This document shows, in pieces, positions 17,374-25,583 of a stretch of 64,000 nucleotides of DNA (positions are counted from its first letter, which is position 1; each line of letters opens with the position of its first letter). The stretch covers positions 1 through 64,000 of the forward strand of contig JAJTBO010000016.1 of the NCBI GenBank assembly GCA_021286855.1. The letters are read 5' to 3'. The DNA is from Hyphomicrobiales bacterium (GTDB lineage Bacteria; Pseudomonadota; Alphaproteobacteria; Rhizobiales; Ancalomicrobiaceae). The notes below the pieces were generated by a model. That model was not told the origin of the DNA. It saw nothing but the letters and a program-made list of their open reading frames with translations, and made no database searches. The position numbers and the translations under genes are program-made.

Positions 17374-18588
17374 TCACAGGCCTCCCGGCGGCGGCGGCAT
17401 CGAGGAGGTCTTGGCCTCGGTCGAGCGACGGCCGACGACCACCGTCTCGCCGGCGGCGAGGCCGGAGCGGATCTCGCAGCGGACCTTGTCGTCGAGGCCG
17501 ACGGCGACGGGACGGCGGGAGATCGCGCCGCCGGAACCGACGACGTCGACGGTGCGCTCGCCCTTCGGCCCGGCCGGCGAGAGCGCCGCGGTCGGCACGG
17601 TGAGGACGTCGTGCGCCTCGCCGAGGACGACCTCGACCTGCGCCGTCATGTAGGTGCGCAGAACGCCGTCGTCGTTGGGCACGTCGAAGCGGCCGTAATA
17701 GTAGATCGCCGAGGAGCTGGCGGAGGACGACGAGGAAGACGACGACGAGGTCGTCGAGGTCGAGATGGCGCTGTCGGAGCGCAGGCTGTCGGGGGCGGGA
17801 TCGAGCGCGGCGAGTTCGGCCCGCCAGCGGCGGTCGAGCGCGCCGAGGATCGAGAAGGAGACCTTCTGGCCGATCGCCACCTTGGGCGCGTCGGCCTCCG
17901 AGATCTCGGCGCGCACCGTCATCCGGTCGATCCGGCCGACCACCACGATGGTCGGGGCGGATTGGACGGCGTTGACGGTCTGGCCCTCCTGAGCGACGAC
18001 GAGCAGCACCGTTCCGTCGATCGGCGCGACGATGCGGGTGTAGCCGAGGTCGACCTCGGCGGAGGCGACCTTGACCTCGGCCTGGGCGATCTGGGCGGTG
18101 AGCGAGTCGATCTGGGCGCGGGTGGTCTCCACCGTCGCCCTGGCGCTCTCGAAGGAATCCTTCGAGGAGGCCTGTTTGGCGTAGGTGGTGGTCTCGCGCT
18201 CCAGCACGGCGAGCGCATAGACGAGGCTCGCCTCCTTCTGCCGCTTCTGGGCGCGGACGTCGTCGAGCGCGGCCCGGGCGGTCTTCAGGTCGTTTTCCTG
18301 CGGCACGCTGTCGATGGTGGCGACGAGGTCGCCGGCCTTGACGCGGTCGCCGATCGCCACCTTCATCGAGGTGATGCGGCCCGACACCTGCGCGCCTACG
18401 GCGACGAGCCGCACCGGCCTGAGAGTGCCGGTCGCCTGCACGGTCTGGCGGATGTCGCCGGTCTCCACCTTGGCGGTGAGGATGTCGGCGAGCGGATCGG
18501 CGGTCTTGCGCGTCGTCCACCACCAGCCGCCGGCGACGATCGTCGCGACGACAACGGCGGCTGTCGTGAGACGCCCCGAGAGCTTCAT
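17374..18588 (-). CDS. macA: MacA-type periplasmic adaptor (membrane fusion protein)
   Basis: A 404-residue adaptor with one N-terminal anchor helix (TTAAVVVATIVAGGWWW), a lipoyl half-motif (GTLRPVRLVAVGAQVSGRI), an alpha-helical hairpin rich in Ala/Gln/Lys (about 95-190), the second lipoyl half (YTRIVAPIDGTVLLVVAQEGQ) and a beta-barrel. An unusual Ser-rich run (STTSSSSSSSSSASSS, about residues 285-300) interrupts the barrel domain. It links MacB to the outer-membrane channel. A TetR-type regulator is divergent, with a palindrome between. Confidence 0.92.
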   Translation of the reverse strand: MKLSGRLTTAAVVVATIVAGGWWWTTRKTADPLADILTAKVETGDIRQTVQATGTLRPVRLVAVGAQVSGRITSMKVAIGDRVKAGDLVATIDSVPQENDLKTARAALDDVRAQKRQKEASLVYALAVLERETTTYAKQASSKDSFESARATVETTRAQIDSLTAQIAQAEVKVASAEVDLGYTRIVAPIDGTVLLVVAQEGQTVNAVQSAPTIVVVGRIDRMTVRAEISEADAPKVAIGQKVSFSILGALDRRWRAELAALDPAPDSLRSDSAISTSTTSSSSSSSSSASSSAIYYYGRFDVPNDDGVLRTYMTAQVEVVLGEAHDVLTVPTAALSPAGPKGERTVDVVGSGGAISRRPVAVGLDDKVRCEIRSGLAAGETVVVGRRSTEAKTSSMPPPPGGL

Positions 18589-18807
18589 GCGTAAGGGCTC
18601 CTCGGTCGGTGGACGTCGGGCGCGCCCGATCGGTCTCGTCCGGTGGAAGGGACGGGGACGACGGGAGGCGGCTCGACCTTCCGACGATCGTGCGGACGTC
18701 GACCTCCGGTCGGGCGCGCCGCGCCGTTTCTTTTCCTGCGCGTTTCCGATAACTCGATCGTGATCATCGGCTTTCGCCGCGGCGGAGCGGACGCCGCCGC
18801 GCTTTAT

Positions 18808-18823
18808 GGTACGCTCTCGTACC
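18808..18823. promoter_or_regulatory. Palindromic operator between macA and the TetR regulator
   Basis: GGTACG-CTCT-CGTACC, perfect 6-base arms in a 305-base divergent intergenic region (18589-18893), 71 bases before the regulator ATG and about 220 before macA. Size and symmetry suit a TetR dimer acting on both promoters. The rest of the region shows no gene. Confidence 0.6.
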
Positions 18824-18893
18824 TTATTTCGTGCGTCCGCCGTCTCTGTCAACCGCCGCGCCGAAACGACGGGCCGTCGAGGGGAGGGAAGCG

Positions 18894-19568
18894 ATGGAGA
18901 CCGAAGCGGGCGCGCGAGCGACGACGCGGCCACGCGGGCGGCCGAAAGTGGCCTCCGACGCGGCGCAACGCGCGCAGATCGTCGACGTCGGTCGGCGGCT
19001 GTTCCTCGAACGCGGCTATGGGCGGGCCACCATGGGCGAGGCGGCGAGCCGGGCGCGCGTCTCCAAGCAGACGCTCTATCGGTTCTTTTCGGGCAAGGCG
19101 GAGTTGTTCGCCGCGGTGGTGGAGGCGCATCGCCATTCGATGTTGGCGCTGCCGAGCGCGCGGGAGCATGCGTCGCTCGACGACGCGTTGGCGGCGATCT
19201 TCCGGGTCGACATCGACGAGGCGGCGGATCGAGAGCGGCATGCGCTGCTCGCCATGGCGTTTCGCGAATCGGCTGTGCATCCCGAACTCGGCGAGGCGAT
19301 CCTGCGCCACGGCGTGGCGAAGTCGCGGGCCGATCTGGCGGAGTGGCTGGAGGAGCGGGCGGCGGCCGGGGACATGGTCGTCGACGACGCCGAGGCGCTG
19401 GCGCAGATCCTGATGGACATGATGTTCGGCGCGGCGCGGCCGCCGCCGCCGTTCGGCGAAGCGGAGCCGGCGGAGACGCGCCGGCGGCGTCTGAGGACCT
19501 GCATCGCGGTGTTTCTCGACGGAACCCGCGCGGGCGCCGACAGGGCGGGAGGCGCGCGGCGAAGTTGA
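18894..19568 (+). CDS. TetR/AcrR family transcriptional regulator
   Basis: A 224-residue repressor-type protein. After a basic start (TTRPRGRPK) comes a TetR helix-turn-helix (RATMGEAASRARVSKQTLYR, about residues 45-64, followed by FFSGKAELF), and then a C-terminal ligand domain resembling the AefR-like/TetR_C_7 type. GGGGAGGGA precedes the ATG at 18894. Its divergent position next to macAB and the palindrome between them suggest it represses the pump and itself until an effector binds; the effector is unknown. Confidence 0.87.
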   Translation: METEAGARATTRPRGRPKVASDAAQRAQIVDVGRRLFLERGYGRATMGEAASRARVSKQTLYRFFSGKAELFAAVVEAHRHSMLALPSAREHASLDDALAAIFRVDIDEAADRERHALLAMAFRESAVHPELGEAILRHGVAKSRADLAEWLEERAAAGDMVVDDAEALAQILMDMMFGAARPPPPFGEAEPAETRRRRLRTCIAVFLDGTRAGADRAGGARRS

Positions 19569-19668
19569 TCCGGTCCGATGGGGATGGCATGTTCTTCGAA
19601 CGGGGCGGGCCGGGGCTCGCGCTCGGCAGAGGACGGCCGAGATCGGTCGATCGACGGAGGTCGACGAG

Positions 19669-20772
19669 GTGATCCCCGAACGGAACGAACGGGTGGAAAC
19701 GCCGACGAGAGGCGATCGGCGCGAAGCCGGTCGGCGGATCCTGGTCGGGGCCGGCGTCGGGATCGCCCTTTTCGCCGGCGGGGTCGGCGGATATCTGCTC
19801 GCCCGCGCGTCGCTGTCGCGCCCGGGCGTGGTCGCGACGCCGACGCCGTCGCCGACCAGGACAGAATCGAGCCCGGGCTCGGCGCAGCGACAGACGGCGG
19901 CGCGTCGGCTCTCCGCCCTGGCGGCGAGCGACTTTTCGCCCTTCGATCCGGTGCGCGAGGACATGCGAGGCTTCGTCGCGCCGATCACGTTTTCGCCGCC
20001 CTACGAGACGGTGAACTCTGCGGTCTTCGACACGGCCGAATACCGCATTCGCCTCGCTCGGATCCGACCGATCGGCCGCGACGAGGTCTGCTTCGATCAG
20101 GCGCAGTTTCGCTTCGCCTGCGGTCTGATGGCGCGCGCCGCGCTGCAGAACGCCCTCGCGGGGCGCGAGGTGACCTGTCTGCCGCGCTTCGAGGTCGCCT
20201 CGCGGACCGCTCACCGCTTCGTCGCCGATTGCCGCACTGCGGCGGGCGATCTCGCCGAAGGCCTGGTGCGGAAGGGCTTCGCGCTGCCGACGGAGCCGGA
20301 CGATCGACGGCTCTTCGCGGCGCTGGAGGCGGCGCGAACCGCTCGGCGCGGCGTCTGGGCCGGCCCCTATGTCGAAGCGGAAGCCGATCCGACGGCGGAG
20401 GACGAACACGACGTTCCCTTCGCCGGGGCGCGGCCACGCGAGGCGCCCATTCCACCGACGGCCGCGATCGGGACCGCCGTCGAACCGCCGGCGACGACGG
20501 ACGGCGCGACGGCGACGCGCGACGATCCGCCTCCGCCGCGCCCGATCGCTCGACCGTCGGTTCGCGAGACGCCGAAACGCGCCGGCGGTCCGCCGACTCG
20601 TCGTCCGCCGACGCTGGAGGAGCTCGCTCCGAACGCGACGCAGCAGGAAGGCGTCAACGTCGTCGCCGGTCCGATCCAGCCGCCTTCGCCGGAACTCGCC
20701 CGCAGGTTGGGGGTCGTCGCCCCGGTCGACGGATCGGAAACCATCCGAGCAGATTCTTCGTCCAACCGATGA
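19669..20772 (+). CDS. Membrane-anchored SNase-like (thermonuclease fold) protein with Pro/Arg-rich tail
   Basis: 367 residues from a GTG at 19669, with GGAGG eight bases upstream. One helix near the N-terminus (ILVGAGVGIALFAGGVGGYLL, split here by its Gly run) would anchor it with the rest in the periplasm. Residues about 110-235 resemble the staphylococcal nuclease (OB) fold of the thermonuclease family: RIRLARI, a Cys pair (VCFDQAQFRFACG), AALQNALAGREVTC, AHRFVADC and LAEGLVRKGFALP. The canonical DxPE active-site motif is not evident, so activity is doubtful. The last 130 residues are low-complexity, Pro/Arg/Thr-rich. Function unknown. Confidence 0.62.
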   Translation: MIPERNERVETPTRGDRREAGRRILVGAGVGIALFAGGVGGYLLARASLSRPGVVATPTPSPTRTESSPGSAQRQTAARRLSALAASDFSPFDPVREDMRGFVAPITFSPPYETVNSAVFDTAEYRIRLARIRPIGRDEVCFDQAQFRFACGLMARAALQNALAGREVTCLPRFEVASRTAHRFVADCRTAAGDLAEGLVRKGFALPTEPDDRRLFAALEAARTARRGVWAGPYVEAEADPTAEDEHDVPFAGARPREAPIPPTAAIGTAVEPPATTDGATATRDDPPPPRPIARPSVRETPKRAGGPPTRRPPTLEELAPNATQQEGVNVVAGPIQPPSPELARRLGVVAPVDGSETIRADSSSNR

Positions 20773-20834
20773 CGCAATCGCCGTAGACGATTATCTGAGA
20801 GGAACGAGAGCGGCGGGCAAGAGGCGGATTCGGC

Positions 20835-21581
20835 ATGTTCGGAAAGCGGAAGGCCGCGGTCGCGCAGCGGACGGAGTATCCGCGCCTGCCCCAGGGCGAG
20901 CGGATCTATTCGATCGGCGACATCCACGGACGCACCGATCTGCTCGATCGCCTGCATGCGGCGATCGACGCGGACATGGCGACGACGACCGATCGCGCCA
21001 CCGAGGTCTATCTCGGCGACTTCGTCGATCGCGGTCCCGATTCGGCCGGGGTGATCGAGCGGTTGCTGAAGCGGAGCGAGCGCGTTCGACTGGTGGCGAT
21101 CCGCGGCAATCACGAGGTGATGTTCGAGGATTTTCTCGCCGGGGAGATCGATCCGGAGGAATGGCGGCAGGTCGGCGGACTCGAGACGCTGCTCTCCTAT
21201 GGCGTCGACGTGCGCGGTCTCGCCCATGCGCCGCGGGAGCGTTGGGTCGCGGCGGCGAAGGCGGCGGTGCCGCCGGCCCATGTCGCCTTTCTCGCCGGAC
21301 TTTCCGACTGTTTCGTCGCCGGCGAATACTATTTCACCCATGCCGGCGTCCGGCCGGGGGTGGCGCTCGACGAGCAGGAGCCGGACGATCTGCAGTGGGT
21401 GCGCGACGTCTTCCTGTCGGACGAGCGGGACCACGGCGCCGTGATCGTGCACGGCCACACGCCGACGATGCAGCCGGAATTCCTGCCGAACCGGATCAAT
21501 CTCGACACCGGCGCCTATCTGACCGGGCGGCTGACTTGCGCGGTGTTCGATTCGGTCGGGCCGCGGTTGCTCGCCCGGTGA
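20835..21581 (+). CDS. PPP-family serine/threonine phosphatase / metallophosphoesterase
   Basis: A 248-residue dinuclear metal phosphatase. All signature blocks are present: SIGDIHGRTDLL, YLGDFVDRGPDS, AIRGNHEVM, then FTHAG and VHGHTP supplying the later metal ligands. This matches bacterial PPP (PrpA/PrpB- or lambda-phosphatase-like) enzymes, which act on phosphoproteins or diadenosine polyphosphates; the substrate cannot be chosen from sequence. It follows the SNase-like gene by 62 bases on the same strand and ends 31 bases from the convergent TRAP permease gene. Confidence 0.88.
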   Translation: MFGKRKAAVAQRTEYPRLPQGERIYSIGDIHGRTDLLDRLHAAIDADMATTTDRATEVYLGDFVDRGPDSAGVIERLLKRSERVRLVAIRGNHEVMFEDFLAGEIDPEEWRQVGGLETLLSYGVDVRGLAHAPRERWVAAAKAAVPPAHVAFLAGLSDCFVAGEYYFTHAGVRPGVALDEQEPDDLQWVRDVFLSDERDHGAVIVHGHTPTMQPEFLPNRINLDTGAYLTGRLTCAVFDSVGPRLLAR

Positions 21582-21612
21582 CGGCCGTCCGGCGGACGCG
21601 CCGCGCTCGGCC

Positions 21613-23199
21613 TCATTGCGAGGCGTAGAGCAGGCGCGGCAGCCAGGTGGCGAGGCTCGGCCACTCCCACAAGACCCAGAGCATGACGATCTGGATCCCG
21701 ACGAAGGGGATGGCGCCGAGGTAGATGTGCGAGGTCTTGACCTCGGGCGGGGCGACGCCGCGCAGGAAGAACAGCGCCGCGCCGAAGGGCGGGTGCATGA
21801 ACGAGGTCTGCAGATTGACGCTCATCAGCACGCCGAGCCAGACCGGGCTCATCGGCGAGCCGTCGGGCATCGGCATCTTCAAGAGGATCGGCGCGGCGAT
21901 CGGCACGACGATGTAGGCGATCTCCAGATAGTCGACGAAGAAGCCGAGCAGGAACATGGCGACCATCACCACGATGATCGCCTGGGCCGAACCGCCGGGC
22001 AGGGCTTCGAGATGGCGCGCCACCATCGCCTCGCCGCCGAGGCCGCGGAAGACGAGGGAGAAGAAGGTCGCGCCGACCACGATGGTGAAGACCATGGTGG
22101 TGATCTCGGTGGTGGTGCGCACCACCGGCGTCAGAACGCCCTCGCGGAAGTTGACGCGGATCGCGACCAGGAGGCCGGCGGCGAGCGCGATCGAGGCGAG
22201 CGTCGCCACGACGATGCCGACCTGTTCGAAGGCGGTGGTGTCGGAGCGGCCGAGCCGCATGTCGATGGTCGAGGCCATCAGGAGCAGAAGGCCGAGCGCC
22301 GCCCAGGTGCCGAAGAAGACCGGGGCGAGACGCGGCATGCGCCGCTGCGCGCCGAGGAGCAGCGTGCCGGCCGCGCCGACCGAGGCCGCTTCCGTCGGGG
22401 TGGCGATGCCGAACAGGATCGAACCGAGCACGCAGAGCACCAGCGCCACCGGCGGGATCAAGGCGCCGCCGATCTCGCGCATCGTCACCTTGCCGAGGCC
22501 TGCGGGGGCCGGCGGCGAGCTCTTCGGGTTCACGATCGCGACGATCACCTGATAGACGATGTAGAGCCCGGACAGAACGAGGCCGGGGATCAGCGCGCCG
22601 GCGAAGAGGTCGGAGACCGAGACCGTCTCGGGGGCGAAGTTGCCCATCGAGGTCTGGGCGGTCTGATAGGCGTTGGCGAGCACGTCGCCGAGCACGACCA
22701 GCACCAGCGACGGCGGAATGATCTGGCCGAGCGTGCCGGCGGCGGCGATCGAGCCGGCGGCGAGCTTCGGGTCGTAGCCCCAGCGCAGCATGGTCGGCAG
22801 CGACAGGAGGCCCATCGTCACGACGGTGGCGCCGACGATGCCGGTCGAGGCGGCGAGCAGCGCGCCGACCAGCGTCACCGAGATGCCGAGGCCGCCGGGA
22901 ATGCGGCCGAACAGGCGGCCCATCGTCTCGAGCAGCAGTTCGGCGACCTTGGAGCGCTCCAGCATCACGCCCATGAAGACGAACAGCGGCACCGAGATCA
23001 GGACCGGATTGGTCATGATGCCGAAGATGCGCTGCGGCAGGGCGGAGAGGAAGGTCGGGTCGAAGAGATGCAGCGCCCAGCCGAGGACGGCGAAGGCGAT
23101 CGCCGTGCCGGACAGCGTGAAGGCGACGGGATAGCCGGCGAGGAGCACCACGCAGGCGACGGCGAACATGCCGACGTCGAGCCATTCGGAAAGGGTCAT
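21613..23199 (-). CDS. dctM: TRAP transporter large permease (DctM-type)
   Basis: A 528-residue polytopic protein with the DctM start (MTLSEWLDVGMFAVACVVLL, about one helix), GYPVAFTLSGTA, FVFMGVMLERSKVAE, GAAGTL-type and IIPPS motifs typical of the family. It is longer than the usual 430 residues because of extra helices in the middle (about 290-350), as in the longer TRAP large permeases. It carries the substrate using the sodium gradient. The ATG overlaps the dctQ stop as ATGA. No DctP binding protein is next to the pair, so the substrate is unknown. Confidence 0.9.
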   Translation of the reverse strand: MTLSEWLDVGMFAVACVVLLAGYPVAFTLSGTAIAFAVLGWALHLFDPTFLSALPQRIFGIMTNPVLISVPLFVFMGVMLERSKVAELLLETMGRLFGRIPGGLGISVTLVGALLAASTGIVGATVVTMGLLSLPTMLRWGYDPKLAAGSIAAAGTLGQIIPPSLVLVVLGDVLANAYQTAQTSMGNFAPETVSVSDLFAGALIPGLVLSGLYIVYQVIVAIVNPKSSPPAPAGLGKVTMREIGGALIPPVALVLCVLGSILFGIATPTEAASVGAAGTLLLGAQRRMPRLAPVFFGTWAALGLLLLMASTIDMRLGRSDTTAFEQVGIVVATLASIALAAGLLVAIRVNFREGVLTPVVRTTTEITTMVFTIVVGATFFSLVFRGLGGEAMVARHLEALPGGSAQAIIVVMVAMFLLGFFVDYLEIAYIVVPIAAPILLKMPMPDGSPMSPVWLGVLMSVNLQTSFMHPPFGAALFFLRGVAPPEVKTSHIYLGAIPFVGIQIVMLWVLWEWPSLATWLPRLLYASQ

Positions 23200-23720
23200 C
23201 GCGCGGCTCCCTCGGCATGATGCTCGCCGCGGACGAGGATCGCGACGGCGCGGATCGCCCGGGCAAGCCCCTGGAGCGCCAAGACCGCGGCGAAGATCAG
23301 GATCTCGGCCTTGAGCAGGTAGAGGAGCGGCAGTCCGCCGGGTTCGCGCGAGCCTTCGAGAATGAGGAAGGACCGCGACACGTAGGGCCAGGCGACCCAG
23401 ATCAGGAGCCCGGTCACCGGCCACAGGAAGACCAGCGCCCCGAGGAGGTCGACGACGGCGCGGGCGCGGGCGCTCGCCTCGCGGAACCAGATGTCGACGC
23501 GGACATGGCCGTCGCGCAGCAGCGTATAGCCGGCCGCGCACATGAAGACCGAGGCGTAGACGTAGGTGATCGTCTCCTGCACCCAGACGAAGCCGACGCC
23601 GAAGACGTAGCGCAGGATCACCACGGCGAACTGGAGGACGACCAGGGCGAGAACGCCCCAGGAGACGAAGCGACCGACGACGTCGTTGAGACGGTCGATC
23701 GCGGCGGCGAGCTTCAACAT
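23196..23720 (-). CDS. dctQ: TRAP transporter small permease (DctQ-type)
   Basis: A 174-residue protein with four predicted helices (WGVLALVVLQFAVVILRYVF; VYASVFMCAAGYTLL; DLLGALVFLWPVTGLLIWV; AEILIFAAVLALQGLARAI) and the DctQ signature GHVRVDIW. It pairs with the large permease downstream, with which it overlaps by four bases. The ATG at 23720 gives MLKLAAAIDRLNDVVG; an upstream in-frame ATG would add a basic, non-conserved stretch. Confidence 0.88.
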   Translation of the reverse strand: MLKLAAAIDRLNDVVGRFVSWGVLALVVLQFAVVILRYVFGVGFVWVQETITYVYASVFMCAAGYTLLRDGHVRVDIWFREASARARAVVDLLGALVFLWPVTGLLIWVAWPYVSRSFLILEGSREPGGLPLLYLLKAEILIFAAVLALQGLARAIRAVAILVRGEHHAEGAAR

Positions 23721-23911
23721 CGGGTCCCCGACCTTACGAGAGACGAGCGGGAGGCTCTTCATAGACAGCGTGATCGCTCGGGTCGAGCGTCGATGCTCGG
23801 GAGCCATGCGTTTTCGTCGCTCCCCTCGTCATTCGAAGCCGAGCGTGGCATATCTGCCGAACGCTCGCTCGAGGGGGCGCGCGTCACGTTTTCCGCATCT
23901 CGCGAGGCGCC

Positions 23912-24664
23912 ATGACCGTTCGTCCGCTCGTCCTTCTCTCCGCCGATCTTCGCGTCATCGAGGGGCTCACCTGGCACATGACGCCGGCGCCCTACATCGA
24001 GGGCGTCGTGGCCGGCGCCGGGGCGATGCCGGTGCTGTTGCCGGCGCTCGGCTCGGCGCTCGATCTCGACGCGATCCTCGAACGGATGGACGGGGTTTTG
24101 CTGACCGGCTCGAAGTCGAACGTCCATCCGAGCCTCTACGGCGAAGAGGCGACGATCGATCACGAGCCGTTCGACACGGCGCGCGACGCGACGACGCTGC
24201 CGCTGGTTCGGCGGGCGCTCGCGCTCGGCGTGCCGCTTCTGGCCATCTGCCGCGGCTATCAGGAGCTCAACGTGGCGCTCGGCGGATCGCTGCACACGGA
24301 GATCCAGACCTTCGAGGGGCGGATGGACCATCGAGCCCCCGACACGCCGGACTGGGACGATCGCTTCGCGATTCGTCACCCCGTCCACGTCGTCCGCGAG
24401 GGCTGCATCGGCAAGATCCTGGGAACCGAGACGATCGACGTCAATTCCCTGCACCGCCAGGGGCTCGCTCGCCTAGCCGACCGCCTCGTCGTCGAGGCGA
24501 CGGCGCCGGACGGCACGATCGAGGCGGTCCGGGTCGCCGACGCCAAGGCCTTCGCGGTCGGCGTGCAGTGGCATCCCGAGTATTGGGTGCGCTCGGACGG
24601 GCCGTCGGCCAAGATCTTCGCCGCCTTCGGCGAGGCGGTGAAGGCGCGCGCCGCCGCTCGGTGA
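23912..24664 (+). CDS. Class I glutamine amidotransferase-like gamma-glutamyl hydrolase (PuuD family)
   Basis: 250 residues of the peptidase C26 / gamma-glutamyl-gamma-aminobutyrate hydrolase type. The nucleophile Cys is in LAICRGYQELNVALGG, the catalytic His and Glu in VQWHPEY, and the substrate region LTGSKSNVHPSLYG is typical of PuuD. Such enzymes release GABA from gamma-Glu-GABA in putrescine breakdown. No other puu genes are near, so a different gamma-glutamyl amine is possible. It is divergent from the TRAP genes and convergent with the acetyltransferase (17 bases apart). Confidence 0.87.
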   Translation: MTVRPLVLLSADLRVIEGLTWHMTPAPYIEGVVAGAGAMPVLLPALGSALDLDAILERMDGVLLTGSKSNVHPSLYGEEATIDHEPFDTARDATTLPLVRRALALGVPLLAICRGYQELNVALGGSLHTEIQTFEGRMDHRAPDTPDWDDRFAIRHPVHVVREGCIGKILGTETIDVNSLHRQGLARLADRLVVEATAPDGTIEAVRVADAKAFAVGVQWHPEYWVRSDGPSAKIFAAFGEAVKARAAAR

Positions 24665-24681
24665 GGGCGGCGCGCGAAGCT

Positions 24682-25395
24682 TCAGTGGGCGTGGACGGCC
24701 TTCGGGCGCAGGTCGACGAGGCCGGCCTTCTGGCGGCCTTCGGCGTCGAAGTTCGTCGGCGCGAGCCAAGCCGCGAAGCCGGCCTTCACCCCCGGCCATT
24801 CGCCGTCGACGATCGAATACCAGGCGGTGTCGCGGTTGCGGCCCTTGATCACCATGTGCTGGCGGAAGATGCCCTCGTAGGTGAAGCCGAAGCGGATCGC
24901 GGCGGCGCGCGAGGGCGCGTTGAGCGCGTCGCACTTCCATTCGAAGCGGCGATAGCCGAGGTCGTCGAAGGCGTGGCGCATGGCGAGGAAGATCGCTTCC
25001 GTCGCGGCGCGGGTCTTCTGCAGCACCGGGGCGAAGAAGATGTGGCCGATCTCGACGACGCCGGCGGCGGGGCGGATCTCCATCAGGGTGAGGACGCCGA
25101 GCGCCTTGCCGGAGGCGGCGTCGACGACGGCGTAGGACAGCGGGTCGGTGAGTTCCTCACGGCCGCGCAGCCAGGCGACGAAGGCGTCGCGACCGGAGAA
25201 GGGGCCGTAACCGAGATAGGTCCAGACCGAATCGTGGCCGGCGACCGCGGCCCACAGATCGTCGCCGTGCTTCGTCGCGTCGAGCGGTTCGAGACGGCCG
25301 TAGGCGCCGGCGATGGTGGCGCGGGCGGGACGGGCGCGTTCGCTCCACCCCTCCACGAGCGGACCGACCGGGCGCTCCTCACGGGATGCGGGCAT
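24682..25395 (-). CDS. GNAT family N-acetyltransferase (RimJ/RimL-like)
   Basis: A 237-residue acetyltransferase of the Acetyltransf_3 type. After a 25-residue N-terminal segment come GRLEPLDATKHGDDLW, the beta4-5 region IGHIFFAPVLQKTRAATEAIFLAMRH (split here by the acetyl-CoA pyrophosphate loop), and YRRFEWKCDALNAPSRAAAIRFGFTYEG. The last is the usual RimJ/L-type C-terminal signature. The family acetylates protein N-termini, amino acids or small amines; the substrate is unknown. It is divergent from copA. Confidence 0.84.
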   Translation of the reverse strand: MPASREERPVGPLVEGWSERARPARATIAGAYGRLEPLDATKHGDDLWAAVAGHDSVWTYLGYGPFSGRDAFVAWLRGREELTDPLSYAVVDAASGKALGVLTLMEIRPAAGVVEIGHIFFAPVLQKTRAATEAIFLAMRHAFDDLGYRRFEWKCDALNAPSRAAAIRFGFTYEGIFRQHMVIKGRNRDTAWYSIVDGEWPGVKAGFAAWLAPTNFDAEGRQKAGLVDLRPKAVHAH

Positions 25396-25583
25396 GCTGG
25401 GGTCTCCTCTGGCGGGGCGCTTCCCTCGCGACGTGCGACATTTCTTCGCCCTCGGGCGACCTTAGGCGCGCTGTGCTGGCGAGATCAACGTCATCCGCGC
25501 TGACACGGATGTGAAAATCGCGAGGCGCGTCGTCCGCGACGCCCTCTCGACCGCGGCGTGGGAAAGGGGCACAGTCGGTCGCC

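Noticed and set aside
23912..24664. Putrescine (puu) operon
   Set aside because: Only the PuuD-like hydrolase is present; neighbours are unrelated.
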